64,000 nt of DNA from an uncultured Arcanobacterium sp. (GCA_945874735.1 CAMCHI010000003.1:40295-104294), one strand, 5' to 3'. Counted from the first letter of the stretch, positions 35,104 through 43,883 are shown. Made by a program: numbers and translations. The notes: generated by a model from the letters alone, not told the origin.

Positions 35104-36378
35104 ATGCGTACCGGCGTTTTACAAAAACGCAGATCACAGGAGTTTTACTTGGGTAGACATAGTGCATCGGCTAGTGACGTCACCGTGGTTTTGCCAGTAG
35201 ACGATGTTATTCGTCCTGGTTCTCGGCGCGCTCGCCGATTGGCTGAACGCCAAGCTAAACAAACTGCTGCTATGCAAAATGCGGCATTGGTAAACGCTTC
35301 GCCTAATTTGGTGGTAATCCCTGAAGACCGCGATGTGTATGCCGAGTATATGAACGAAAGCTACGTTATTTCGCAGGTAGAAGTAGTAGCTCCATTGCGC
35401 AAGCCGCGCTTATTTGGTAGCTCACGTATGGCAGTAGCAGCTTTAGTAGCTACCGCTTCTGGTTTAACGGTAGTTGCTACGGCAAGCCCTAATACTTTCT
35501 TGAATTTTTCTGCCACCTCTACTAGCACGGGTTTAACTCCTGTTTCTTCAGATGGTGATTATTTAACAGCGGGACGTTTACCGGGCACTGTTTTAAGCGC
35601 GGGAAAGACTGCTGGGGTGACAGTAGTTGCGCCAGTAAAATTAACTATTGTAGCTGATGGTAAAACGCAAAAAACTGAAGTGCTTTCGGGTACTAAAGTA
35701 GCGCAAGCATTAAGTGAAGCTGGAATTATTTTAGGTGCTTTAGACGAAGTTTCTCTCCCGTTGAATCGGGTAATTACGGGCAATTTACGTATTACGGTAG
35801 TGCGAGTAACTACAAAGGTAGTGCGAGAAGCCTATGTAGATGAATACAGCACTGAAGAAGTAGAAGATAACACACTCAGCCAAGGCACACGTAAAGTTAC
35901 CACTAAAGGCGTGAACGGAGAAGGCACGCGCACCTATGAAGTTACTTTACGTAACGGCAAGGAAGTTGCCCGTGAGCTTATCGCGGAAACTGTATTAGTA
36001 GAACAAGTAAATGAAGTCGTGGCGGTAGGTAGTAGCAAATTACCAGCTGGGGCAGAAAATGCCGCCCCAGTTGCTCCTGGTACTAGCAGAGCTATTGCTA
36101 AAGATTTGTTGGCATCATTCGGCTGGGGAGAAGATCAGTTTGCTTATCTTGATTTGTTGTGGCAAAAAGAATCGAACTGGAATCATTTAGCGATGAATTC
36201 CTCTTCGGGTGCTTATGGTATTCCACAAGCTTTACCAGGGTCTAAGATGGCTTCTGCTGGCGCAGATTGGGCTACCAATCCGGAAACGCAAATTCGGTGG
36301 GGATTGGGTTATATCAAGTCGCGCTATGGTTCACCTGCTGCTGCTTGGGCTCATTCGCAAGCAGTGGGTTGGTATTAA
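35104..36378 (+). CDS. rpfB: Resuscitation-promoting factor, RpfB-like
   Basis: A 424-aa secreted muralytic enzyme. Residues 1-105 are cytoplasmic and basic, with an RPGSRRARRLAERQAK patch. A membrane/signal segment follows (MAVAALVATASGLTVVATA, about 110-128). Then come one DUF348 domain (TIVADGKTQKTEVLSGTKVA), a G5 domain (VRVTTKVVREAYVDEYSTEE) and a C-terminal lysozyme-like/transglycosylase domain (LWQKESNWNHLAMNSSSGAYGIPQALPG, then WATNPETQIRWGLGYI, ending GWY). It cleaves peptidoglycan glycan strands and promotes regrowth. Mycobacterial RpfB has three DUF348 repeats; one is visible here. The long N-terminus and missing ribosome site leave the start uncertain. Confidence 0.9.
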   Translation: MRTGVLQKRRSQEFYLGRHSASASDVTVVLPVDDVIRPGSRRARRLAERQAKQTAAMQNAALVNASPNLVVIPEDRDVYAEYMNESYVISQVEVVAPLRKPRLFGSSRMAVAALVATASGLTVVATASPNTFLNFSATSTSTGLTPVSSDGDYLTAGRLPGTVLSAGKTAGVTVVAPVKLTIVADGKTQKTEVLSGTKVAQALSEAGIILGALDEVSLPLNRVITGNLRITVVRVTTKVVREAYVDEYSTEEVEDNTLSQGTRKVTTKGVNGEGTRTYEVTLRNGKEVARELIAETVLVEQVNEVVAVGSSKLPAGAENAAPVAPGTSRAIAKDLLASFGWGEDQFAYLDLLWQKESNWNHLAMNSSSGAYGIPQALPGSKMASAGADWATNPETQIRWGLGYIKSRYGSPAAAWAHSQAVGWY

Positions 36379-36465
36379 ACCGAAAATAGGCAGTCCTGTT
36401 GCTAAACTAGGGATTTTAGATAGACATTAGAAAGTATTTGGAAACTCTAGGTATAATTCAGGTTT

Positions 36466-37470
36466 ATGGTAGAAAAACAATCATTAGGCGTCGAGTCAGA
36501 TGGCTCGGTGCCTAATGCTTTAGTGGGAAACACAGTGGTTGAGCAAGATAAATTAGTTGCGCGGCAAGGTGCGACTTTGCTAGGGCCAGTGCAAATTCGG
36601 GAACTAGCAGCCGCAATAGGGGTACGTCCTACTAAACAGTTAGGGCAAAATTTTGTGCATGATGCAGGCACAGTGCGACGTATTGTCCGAGATGCCAAAA
36701 TTACTTGCGCAGATGCAGTGCTGGAAGTAGGCCCTGGTTTAGGTTCGCTCACTTTAGCAATTTTAGAAACCGGAGCTACTCTTTCCGCTGTGGAAATTGA
36801 TCCAGTATTAGCTGCAAAATTACCTTCTACTATTGCGCGTTTTCTGCCACAAGCCGTTTCAAATTTTGCGGTAGTGCGACAAGATGCTTTGCAAATTAAC
36901 TCTGCCAGCGATTTGGCAGTTCCTGCTAGTTGGCAGGAAAAATATCCCGATACTAGTTTTGCACCACGACATTTAGTGGCAAATCTGCCATACAATGTAG
37001 CAGTTCCCATTATTTTAACTTTGTTGGAAAATCTGCCGAGTCTGGAAACAGTGACGGTTATGGTGCAGTTAGAAGTAGCTCAGCGTTTAGCGGCACAACC
37101 GGGTTCGAAAAATTATGGAGTGCCGTCGGTGAAATCAGCTTGGTATGCCAAAGTGTGGCAAGGAGCGAAAATTTCGCGCAATGTTTTTTGGCCTGTGCCT
37201 AATGTAGATTCTGCGTTAGTGCATTTTGCTAGACATTCTGCTACAGAGTTTGCCCAGCTTACCGCGGGAGTGCAGCGTGCAGAAGTGTTTGCGGTGATAG
37301 ATGCGGCTTTTAGTCAGCGTAGAAAGACGTTGCGGGCTGCTTTGTCCGCATGGGCAGGCACGAGTGCACGGGCAGAACAGATTTTACAAACCGCGCAGGT
37401 AGATCCGTCTTTACGGGGAGAAAAATTAGAAATAGCCGATTTTATTGCTATAGCAAAGGCGGCACAATGA
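36466..37470 (+). CDS. rsmA: 16S rRNA dimethyladenosine transferase RsmA (KsgA)
   Basis: A 334-aa enzyme that dimethylates A1518/A1519 of 16S rRNA. LGQNFVHD, the SAM motif VLEVGPGLGSLTLAIL, the acidic VEIDPVLA, and the catalytic VANLPYNVAVPII are present, followed by FWPVPNVDSALV and SQRRKTLR. The first 45 residues are an extra N-terminal extension, so the true start could be internal. Its TGA overlaps the ispE ATG (ATGA). Confidence 0.96.
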   Translation: MVEKQSLGVESDGSVPNALVGNTVVEQDKLVARQGATLLGPVQIRELAAAIGVRPTKQLGQNFVHDAGTVRRIVRDAKITCADAVLEVGPGLGSLTLAILETGATLSAVEIDPVLAAKLPSTIARFLPQAVSNFAVVRQDALQINSASDLAVPASWQEKYPDTSFAPRHLVANLPYNVAVPIILTLLENLPSLETVTVMVQLEVAQRLAAQPGSKNYGVPSVKSAWYAKVWQGAKISRNVFWPVPNVDSALVHFARHSATEFAQLTAGVQRAEVFAVIDAAFSQRRKTLRAALSAWAGTSARAEQILQTAQVDPSLRGEKLEIADFIAIAKAAQ

Positions 37471-38444
37471 ACGACACTTTATCTTCTTTAGCTGAAACGG
37501 TAGTGGCGTTTGCGCCGGCAAAAATTAATTTAGCCTTACGGGTAGGTGCGCCACGTCAAGATGGATACCATTCTTTAGACACTATTTTTTGTGCCCTAGA
37601 TTTATATGATGAGGTGCAAGCCCAGTTAGCCGACTCGCTTAGTATGGAAATTGTGGGTCTGGGTACGGATTTGCCTACCGACCAGCGCAATTTGGTGATT
37701 CAAGCTGCGCAATTACTGCAAAGCTATAGTGGAAAAACTTGTGGAGCAAAACTTAAAGTAATTAAACGTATTCCAGTGGCTGGAGGCATGGCAGGTGGCT
37801 CAGCAGATGCGGCAGCTACTTTGGTGGCGTTAAATGAGTTGTGGCAGCTAAATCTAGATATGGTCACGTTGCGGAATTTAGGAGCGCAATTGGGTTCGGA
37901 TGTGCCTTTTGCGCTCATGGGTGGATTAGCGCAAGGCACGGGTCGAGGTGAAACATTAAGGATTTTATTACCAGAAAGCACTTTAGTGACTAACGGTGAT
38001 AAAACGGTAGCCGATAAAACTTATGGTTTTGTGTTAATCACTAATGCGCAAGGATTATCCACCCCTGCGGTATTTAAGAAATTTGACGAATTAATCACCA
38101 CTTCTGATACGCAACTAGGGGAAGAACCAGCAAGCACTAAAGAATTACAGAAGGCAATTTTTCTACAAGATATGAGCAAAATTTCCTCTGCTATGATTAA
38201 TGATTTAACAGCTTCAGCACTTTTACTGCGTCCAGATTTGCAAACAATTTTTCAGCAAATTAGCGATTTGGGTTATGCCCAGTTATTGTCAGGTTCGGGG
38301 CCAACTATTGGTATTTTCTGTGATTCTGCACAGGTGGAAGAAATCTTAGCGATAGTTCAAGAGCGTTTACCAATGTGCGTGTGTGTAGCAGCGCGTGGCC
38401 CAGCTTTAGGGGCGCATTTAGGCAATTTAACTACAAATAGTTAG
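37467..38444 (+). CDS. ispE: 4-diphosphocytidyl-2-C-methyl-D-erythritol kinase (IspE)
   Basis: A GHMP kinase phosphorylating CDP-ME in the MEP isoprenoid pathway. I take the ATG at 37467, overlapping the rsmA stop, over the track start at 37350 (which lies inside rsmA). This gives 325 aa. The motifs are AFAPAKINLALRVG, DGYHSLDTIF, the ATP loop RIPVAGGMAGGSADAAATL, GSDVPFALMGG and LLSGSGPTIGIF. The coupling to rsmA is conserved across actinobacteria. Confidence 0.96.
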   Translation: MNDTLSSLAETVVAFAPAKINLALRVGAPRQDGYHSLDTIFCALDLYDEVQAQLADSLSMEIVGLGTDLPTDQRNLVIQAAQLLQSYSGKTCGAKLKVIKRIPVAGGMAGGSADAAATLVALNELWQLNLDMVTLRNLGAQLGSDVPFALMGGLAQGTGRGETLRILLPESTLVTNGDKTVADKTYGFVLITNAQGLSTPAVFKKFDELITTSDTQLGEEPASTKELQKAIFLQDMSKISSAMINDLTASALLLRPDLQTIFQQISDLGYAQLLSGSGPTIGIFCDSAQVEEILAIVQERLPMCVCVAARGPALGAHLGNLTTNS

Positions 38445-38502
38445 TTTGCTTTAATAAATATATGTTTTGCTAGGGAAGTTTTCGGTTTAATAAGGAAATA
38501 AG

Positions 38503-40410
38503 TTGGCTCATATTCTAAATGTTGAAAATGTGGGGATTTCTTTAGGGTCACGTCCTATTTTAGGTGGAGTTAATTTATCTTTAGAAGACGGTAATAAAAT
38601 TGGAGTAGTAGGGCCAAATGGTGGCGGAAAATCTACGCTCCTAAAACTTTTAACCGGAATTTTAGCGCCTGATACAGGTAGAGTCACTACGGTTTCGGGT
38701 ACACGTTTTGCAGTGCTTTCTCAATTAGATGATTTTGACCCAGAGCAAACCATTTTAGAGGTAATTCATGGACAGCAAGCCGAATATGAATGGGCAAGTG
38801 ATGCAAAGGTTCGTAAATTGCATCAAGGCTTGCTACCAGATTTAGATTTAGCGCGAAAAATCGGGGAACTCTCTGGTGGGCAGCGCCGTCGAGTAGCTTT
38901 AGCAGCTACTTTATGCGCTCCAGCTGAAGTAACTATTTTAGATGAGCCTACTAACCATTTAGATATGGAAGGCGTAATGTTTTTGGCAGAATTTCTGCGT
39001 GAAAAATACGCGAAAGGGCTTGGAGCCTTAGTGGTAGTAACTCATGACCGTTGGTTTTTAGATGCGGTATGTGAACGAATGTGGGAAGTAGTACCTGGTC
39101 ATGATGGGGCAGGCGGTAAAAATCCGCAACCAGGATATGTGGAAGTGTATGAAGGTGGGTATGCTGCTTATATTTTGCAACGAGCGGAGCGGGCGCGGAT
39201 AGCTCAGCAAAACGCGGAAAAGCGTAATAATTTGTTGCGTAAAGAATTAGCATGGTTGCGTCGCGGTGCTCCTGCGCGTACTTCCAAACCTCGTTTTCGT
39301 ATAGAGGCAGCTAATGAACTAATTGCTAATGAACCTCCTCCGCGTGATTCTTTAGAACTCACCCAGATGGCTACGGCTCGTTTAGGTAAAGACGTAATTG
39401 ATTTAATTAAGGTAGATTTTGGTTGGGATAAGCAAAATCTAGTGCTACAAGACGTTACTTTGCGTTTAGCTCCTGGGCAACGCTTAGGAATTTTAGGTCG
39501 TAACGGGGCGGGTAAATCTTCGTTGCTAGGTTTGTTAAATGGAGCTTTGCAACCGGTAAAGGGCAAGGTTAAGCAAGGAAAGACGGTAGTGGTGGCTACG
39601 CTTTCCCAGGAGGTGCGTGAACTGGAAGAAGTAGCGCATTTGCGAGTAGTGGAGGCAGTACATCAATTAGCTACACACGTGAAAGTAGGGAAGAAAGAAG
39701 TTAGTGCTTCACAATTGGTGGAACGGCTAGGCTTTACTCGGGAGAGAGCTTGGACTAAAGTATCTGAGCTTTCAGGTGGGGAGCGGCGCAGATTGCAGTT
39801 ATTGCGTTTACTGGTAGGTGAACCAAATGTGTTGCTATTAGATGAACCTACTAATGATTTGGATACTGATACTTTAACGGCAATTGAAGATTTACTAGAT
39901 ACTTGGCCTGGTACTTTGATTGTGGTATCCCATGATCGCTATTTACTGGAACGGGTAACCGACTCGCAAGTAGCGGTGCTTAATGGAGTAGTGCGAGATT
40001 TACCGCGCGGAGTAGATGAGTATTTAGAGCTTTCTCAGGCACAAAATGATACTGCATATAAACTCGGTAAAGATAAAGCAAGTGCGGTTTTCTCTGTTAA
40101 GGGTACGGGGGAGGAAACGGGCACGGTAGAAGCAGAAACTACTGCGGATACTGATTTAATGAAAGAACCAGAAAAAGATGCTGCAAAGGCTCGTTTAGCA
40201 GGGAAAACAATGGAGCGAACTATGCGTAAAATGGAACGTTTAGAAGTGCAAAAACTAGCTTTAGGAGCACAACAAACTGAGCTAGCTATGAGTGGTGATT
40301 ATGAAAAGTTAGCAGAAATTGGTCGAGAAATAGCTAGTATTAGTGCTGAGATTACAGATTTAGAAGCACAGTGGCTGGAAGCGGCAGCTGAGGCAGAACG
40401 CTGGGGATAA
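38503..40410 (+). CDS. ABC-F family ATP-binding protein
   Basis: 635 aa, TTG start with AAGGAAA upstream; no membrane segments. It has two ABC domains: GPNGGGKSTLL / LSGGQRRRVALAA / ILDEPTNHLD, and GRNGAGKSSLL / LSGGERRRLQLL / LLDEPTNDLD. They are joined by a linker (NAEKRNNLLRKELAWLRRGAPARTSKPR) like that of Uup/EttA-type factors. A coiled-coil C-terminus (MERTMRKMERLEVQKLALGAQQTELA) resembles Uup. ABC-F proteins act on ribosomes rather than in transport. A housekeeping Uup-like role is more likely than antibiotic resistance, given the conserved neighbourhood. Confidence 0.93.
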   Translation: MAHILNVENVGISLGSRPILGGVNLSLEDGNKIGVVGPNGGGKSTLLKLLTGILAPDTGRVTTVSGTRFAVLSQLDDFDPEQTILEVIHGQQAEYEWASDAKVRKLHQGLLPDLDLARKIGELSGGQRRRVALAATLCAPAEVTILDEPTNHLDMEGVMFLAEFLREKYAKGLGALVVVTHDRWFLDAVCERMWEVVPGHDGAGGKNPQPGYVEVYEGGYAAYILQRAERARIAQQNAEKRNNLLRKELAWLRRGAPARTSKPRFRIEAANELIANEPPPRDSLELTQMATARLGKDVIDLIKVDFGWDKQNLVLQDVTLRLAPGQRLGILGRNGAGKSSLLGLLNGALQPVKGKVKQGKTVVVATLSQEVRELEEVAHLRVVEAVHQLATHVKVGKKEVSASQLVERLGFTRERAWTKVSELSGGERRRLQLLRLLVGEPNVLLLDEPTNDLDTDTLTAIEDLLDTWPGTLIVVSHDRYLLERVTDSQVAVLNGVVRDLPRGVDEYLELSQAQNDTAYKLGKDKASAVFSVKGTGEETGTVEAETTADTDLMKEPEKDAAKARLAGKTMERTMRKMERLEVQKLALGAQQTELAMSGDYEKLAEIGREIASISAEITDLEAQWLEAAAEAERWG

Positions 40411-40442
40411 GGCTTCGTAAAGGTGTAGAACATTTAATATCT

Positions 40443-40479
40443 AGGGTGGTTGATTATTGTAATCAACCACCCTGTTTTT
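40443..40479 (+). terminator. Terminator after the ABC-F gene
   Basis: A perfect 14-bp stem AGGGTGGTTGATTA/TAATCAACCACCCT with a three-base loop and GTTTTT. It marks the end of the conserved host block. Confidence 0.93.
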
Positions 40480-40637
40480 AATGCTAAGCAGTTAAGTGTT
40501 TACTTTTGCTTTGCGCTCGCCGTCCTTACATTTTCCCACTGGAGAAAGCTTTACATTTTGAGCGGATACATTTGAAAGAATTTCTGTCCTTCCTAACTGT
40601 TAGCCTTGAAAGATGCATCAAAGGGCGTTTTTGAAAA

Positions 40638-40676
40638 AAGAAAATAAAAAATCCATCTGCAAAAGTTACAGATGGA
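40638..40676 (-). terminator. Orphan minus-strand terminator
   Basis: An 8-bp stem with a nine-base loop and a clear T-run on the minus strand (TTTTTTATTTTC). The genes on its right are all plus-strand until the prophage, so it looks like a leftover of an earlier rearrangement. Confidence 0.6.
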
Positions 40677-40757
40677 CTGGATGGGTAGAAAAATTCATAA
40701 ATATGTGCCGTAATTATGCTATATCATTGACATAGATGCGTAAGGAGACGAAATAAT

Positions 40758-40985
40758 ATGACCTATTCAGAAGAAATAAAGAAAATTCGTCAAAAATGCT
40801 TTCTGTCACAGGAGGCTTTTGGAAGAGAGCTTGGTGTATCTTTTTCCTCTATCAATCGTTGGGAAGGTGGAAAGACCAAACCTAATATGTCGGCTATGAA
40901 AAAAATAAAAGAATTCTGTGAGGCACAGGGTATTGATTTCACTGCATTGGAAGCAGAATGGACTAATACCGAAAAGGGTGAATAA
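40758..40985 (+). CDS. XRE-family HTH regulator
   Basis: A 75-aa protein. Nearly the whole length is a Cro/cI-type helix-turn-helix: KIRQKCFLSQEAFGRELGVSFSSINRWEGGKTKPN. AAGGAGACG lies 8-14 bases before the ATG. It ends five bases before hsdM, so it probably regulates that type I methylase; small XRE genes upstream of hsdM are common in Clostridia-like Firmicutes. The codon use (many AAA, GAA, CTT) differs from the host genes and supports transfer. Confidence 0.88.
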   Translation: MTYSEEIKKIRQKCFLSQEAFGRELGVSFSSINRWEGGKTKPNMSAMKKIKEFCEAQGIDFTALEAEWTNTEKGE

Positions 40986-40989
40986 TGCA

Positions 40990-41736
40990 ATGGCTATAGA
41001 TACTAAAAAAGAACAGGAACGCGATGAACTTCATCGTGCTATATGGGCAATTGCTGATGAACTTCGTGGTGCAGTAGATGGATGGGACTTTAAAAACTAT
41101 GTCCTAGGCACTATGTTCTACAGATATATTTCTGAAAATATTACTAACTATATTAACTCAGGTGAAATCGAAGCAGGAAATGCTGACTTTGACTATGCAC
41201 AGATGTCTGACGATGATGCAGAAGAAGCAAGACAGGGTCTTGTCGAAGAAAAAGGTTTCTTTATTCTTCCGTCAGAACTTTTTTGCAATGTAAGAGCAAA
41301 GGCTAAAGATGATGAGAATCTTAATGAAACACTTGAAAAAGTGTTCCGCCATATTGAGGAATCAGCTAAAGGCAGCGAATCAGAATCAGACTTGGCAGGT
41401 CTTTTTGATGACTTTGATGTAAACAGTAATAAGCTTGGTTCAACGGTTGCAAAGAGAAACGAAAAACTCTGCAAGCTTCTTGATGGTGTGGCTGATATGA
41501 ATCTTGGGGATGTTAAGAACCACGATATTGATGCCTTTGGTGATGCTTACGAATACCTTATGACAATGTACGCATCTAATGCAGGTAAGTCAGGTGGCGA
41601 GTTTTTTACTCCTGCTGATGTGTCAGAACTTCTGACTCGTCTTGGTACAGTTGGCAAGACTGAAATCAATAAGGTTTATGAAACTTTCATGCCACGACGG
41701 ATACAAACGCGCGCCAACTACGATTTAGCCGCCTAA
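40990..41736 (+). pseudogene. hsdM: hsdM, type I restriction methylase subunit, truncated by prophage
   Basis: The native part is about 230 residues from the ATG at 40990 (the track's 40918 start overlaps the XRE gene). It covers the N-terminal helical domain (LHRAIWAIADELRGAVDGWDF, GTMFYRYISENIT) and the entry to the methylase domain (GEFFTPADVSELLTRL, GKTEINKVY). A normal HsdM (about 500 aa or more) continues directly with DPACGSGSLLL, the SAM motif. Here the frame instead runs 18 foreign residues (ETFMPRRIQ...) to a stop. The SAM site, NPPY motif and the hsdS and hsdR partners are missing from this side. The product should be inactive while the prophage is in place. Confidence 0.88.
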
Positions 41737-41761
41737 TTGGTTCACCTTGAGAAACCGCAGG
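41670..41761. other. Putative left prophage junction (attL)
   Basis: The hsdM homology ends at the codon for Tyr (TAT, 41677-41679). The next bases, GA, still agree with the expected Asp codon, after which the sequence diverges. The first phage-side gene starts only 80 bases later. The crossover is therefore near 41677-41682. A large serine integrase uses a 2-bp core, so no long direct repeat is expected. This is inferred from the broken gene, not from a seen attR. Confidence 0.6.
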
Positions 41762-42229
41762 TCAGCGGCATTTCGACTCAGATACGAATAGTTTTCTAAA
41801 ACTGGTTACGTCGCCATCATTTCGAGGAACGTATTCCCATCCAATTGCGGACCAGAAGTCATCTGCTTCTTCAGAAAACGCAATCATTGCTGTTCGACCA
41901 TAATGTTTAAGAAGCAGATCTACAAAGGTCGCCCCGAGCCCTTTTCGTCTGTGTGAAGCTCTAATTTCGAAGAACGAAATCTCCTTAAAAGTGCGCTCGA
42001 CATCTAGCCCATCGTAGTTATCGTCGAGTTCAGCATCCATGATTTCAGCACGGCCAAGTTCAGTGCCATTAGAAAGAAGCTGGAAGCGCTCAATTCGGTA
42101 TGTTTCATTGTCGTGAATCCAACCAGGATTGCGGTGCCACCAACTGTCGCAAAATCCATCTTCGTCAAAAGGAAATGGGGAAATGAAATCCTCTGACTGG
42201 GCTAGGAATTGGAGCTGCAAATCTTCCAT
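41762..42229 (-). CDS. GNAT-family N-acetyltransferase, prophage-edge cargo
   Basis: A 155-aa single GNAT domain. The acetyl-CoA loop is FFEIRASHRRKGLGATFVDLLL (R/Q-x-x-G-x-G/A pattern), with IAFSEEADDFWSAIGWEYV as the last strand-helix unit. N-terminal residues (SWWHRNPGWIHDNETYRIERF) do not match resistance acetyltransferases I know. The substrate is unknown. The ATG is only 17 bases after the recombinase terminator and has no Shine-Dalgarno, so expression is unclear. Composition is lower in G+C than the phage genes, suggesting separate cargo. Confidence 0.8.
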   Translation of the reverse strand: MEDLQLQFLAQSEDFISPFPFDEDGFCDSWWHRNPGWIHDNETYRIERFQLLSNGTELGRAEIMDAELDDNYDGLDVERTFKEISFFEIRASHRRKGLGATFVDLLLKHYGRTAMIAFSEEADDFWSAIGWEYVPRNDGDVTSFRKLFVSESKCR

Positions 42230-42245
42230 AAGTAAAGAATAAACA

Positions 42246-42276
42246 AACGCCCACCAGCATCATGCTGATGAGCGTT
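42246..42276 (-). terminator. Terminator of the recombinase operon
   Basis: On the minus strand AACGCTCATCAGCAT pairs with ATGCTGGTGGGCGTT (two G-T wobbles) over 15 bp, followed by TGTTTATTC. It stands just after the second recombinase stop and before the GNAT gene. Confidence 0.8.
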
Positions 42277-42293
42277 GAAAACTTGCCTGCTGG

Positions 42294-43883
42294 TTACGCA
42301 GGCTTGATGGCAATCGCCTGGCTGCCCCCGTCCCTGAACTTGAAGGTCACGATCCCGTCCTTGCTCACGGATGCTGAGTCCAGTACCGTCACGCAAAGGT
42401 AAGGACTGAACTTCAACCCCTCAACCTGAAGACTGCCCATCTGCCCTTGGTAATAGCGGAACGCTGCCAACTGGTTATTCATGTCCTGGATCTGCGCAAG
42501 CACCTCACCATGCTGCGCCAACAGATCCTGATGCAACTTATGGGCCTTATTGAACTGCCGCTCATACACCTCCTGATTCTGCGCAACCCGAGCGTTGCGC
42601 GCAATCAGCTCATTGAGCTTGGCCGCAGCCTGGTCAATCTGCGCAACCAAACCTGCCGCCTCAAGCTCGAGCTCACTGGTGTCCAGCGCTCGCAGCAAAA
42701 CCTGCTCCGACTCCAATTTCTTGCCCGACTGCAAGTTCTGGCGAACCGCATCCACTAGCATCTGCTCCAGCCGGTCATTATCCACATGCCCAGTAGTGCA
42801 CCTGGTTTGCGCCTCGTACTTTTGACCGCAACGCCAAATAACCTTTTCGTATTTGCTGCCTGCGTGCCAGGTTTTCGACCCGAAGAAATGACCGCACTGC
42901 TCACAGATCAGGGTGGATGAGAACGGGCGGGTGCGATGCTGGGTTCGCCTAAACTTAGCCGTCTTGGCGAGCTCTGCTTGAACGAAGTCCCACACGGCCG
43001 GACTGATAATTGCCTCGTGGTTACCGGTGACATAATACTGTGGCACCTCACCCTGGTTGGCTACCTGCCGCTTGGATAGAAAGTCGGCCGTGTAGCTTTT
43101 CTGCAAGAGCGCATCACCCTTGTACTTCTCATTGCTGAGGATGCTGCGCAGAGTGGTGATGCTCCACCTCTTGGTGCCCGCAGCCGTAAAGGTCTCAGGC
43201 TCACTCGTCAGGGTTCGTGCGATTGATCCGATGGACATGCCGTCAAGGAACATATCGTAGATGCGGCGCACTAAAGCAGCCTGCTGCGGGTTGATGACCA
43301 GGTTGCCATCCTCGCCCTTGTCGTAGCCCAAGAAGCGTGAGAAGGGCACGGTGACTTTGCCGTCCGCGAAGCGCTTACGGTGCCCCCAGGTTACGTTCTC
43401 ACTGACCGAGCGGGCTTCTTCCTGCGCCAGGGAGCTCATGATGGTGATGAGCAGCTCGCCCTTCGCGTCAAAAGTCCAGATGTTTTCTTTCTCGAAGTAG
43501 ACCTCCACCCCCTTCTCCTTCAAGGCGCGGACGGTGGTTAGCGAGTCGACGGTATTGCGGGCAAAGCGGCTAACACTCTTGGTGATGATCAGGTCGATCT
43601 TGCCTGCCAAAGCATCGGCCACCATTTGTTGGAAGCCTGCTCGCTTGGCGGTGGAGGTGCCAGTGATGCCTTCATCGGTATAGACCTTCACCAACTGCCA
43701 GCCCGCGTGGTTGGTGATGTATTGGGTGTAGTAGTCCACCTGCGCGTGATACGAGGTAACCTGATCATCATGATCGGTGGAAACGCGAGCATACCCTGCG
43801 ACCCGGCGTGCCTTAGTTTCCGTCAGTGAGGTGCCAGTGTGCAAGGCTCGGGTTGCTGGGATCTGAGTGACCTTGCGGGCCAT
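42294..43883 (-). CDS. Large serine recombinase 2
   Basis: A 529-aa site-specific recombinase. The resolvase-type catalytic domain (about 25-170) has Ser35 in VAGYARVSTDHDD, DEGITGTSTAKRAGFQQM, LIITKSVSRFARNTVDSL (active-site Arg) and the E-helix. A recombinase domain (FLGYDKGEDGNLVINPQQAALVRRIY) follows, then a zinc-ribbon with CEQCG...WRCGQK...RCTTGHV and a coiled-coil region (about 420-480). This is the normal layout for prophage/ICE integrases. Its ATG overlaps the stop of recombinase 1 (TAATG). The VSTDHDDQVTSYHAQVDYYTQYI type is common in Firmicutes elements. Confidence 0.95.
   Translation of the reverse strand: MARKVTQIPATRALHTGTSLTETKARRVAGYARVSTDHDDQVTSYHAQVDYYTQYITNHAGWQLVKVYTDEGITGTSTAKRAGFQQMVADALAGKIDLIITKSVSRFARNTVDSLTTVRALKEKGVEVYFEKENIWTFDAKGELLITIMSSLAQEEARSVSENVTWGHRKRFADGKVTVPFSRFLGYDKGEDGNLVINPQQAALVRRIYDMFLDGMSIGSIARTLTSEPETFTAAGTKRWSITTLRSILSNEKYKGDALLQKSYTADFLSKRQVANQGEVPQYYVTGNHEAIISPAVWDFVQAELAKTAKFRRTQHRTRPFSSTLICEQCGHFFGSKTWHAGSKYEKVIWRCGQKYEAQTRCTTGHVDNDRLEQMLVDAVRQNLQSGKKLESEQVLLRALDTSELELEAAGLVAQIDQAAAKLNELIARNARVAQNQEVYERQFNKAHKLHQDLLAQHGEVLAQIQDMNNQLAAFRYYQGQMGSLQVEGLKFSPYLCVTVLDSASVSKDGIVTFKFRDGGSQAIAIKPA

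Larger units (their letters stand above)
40411..40757. other. Boundary region between host block and acquired XRE-hsdM module
   Basis: 347 bases hold the ABC-F terminator and, at 40652-40676, a second hairpin TCCATCTG/CAGATGGA. On the minus strand this is followed by TTTTTTATTTTC, so it is a terminator for a minus-strand gene that no longer exists to its right. TAAGGAGACG is the ribosome site of the XRE gene. No other gene is seen. Confidence 0.5.

Noticed and set aside
38503-40410. ABC-F protein as an antibiotic-resistance determinant
   Set aside because: It sits in the conserved rsmA-ispE cluster and has a Uup-like coiled-coil tail, favouring a housekeeping ribosome factor.
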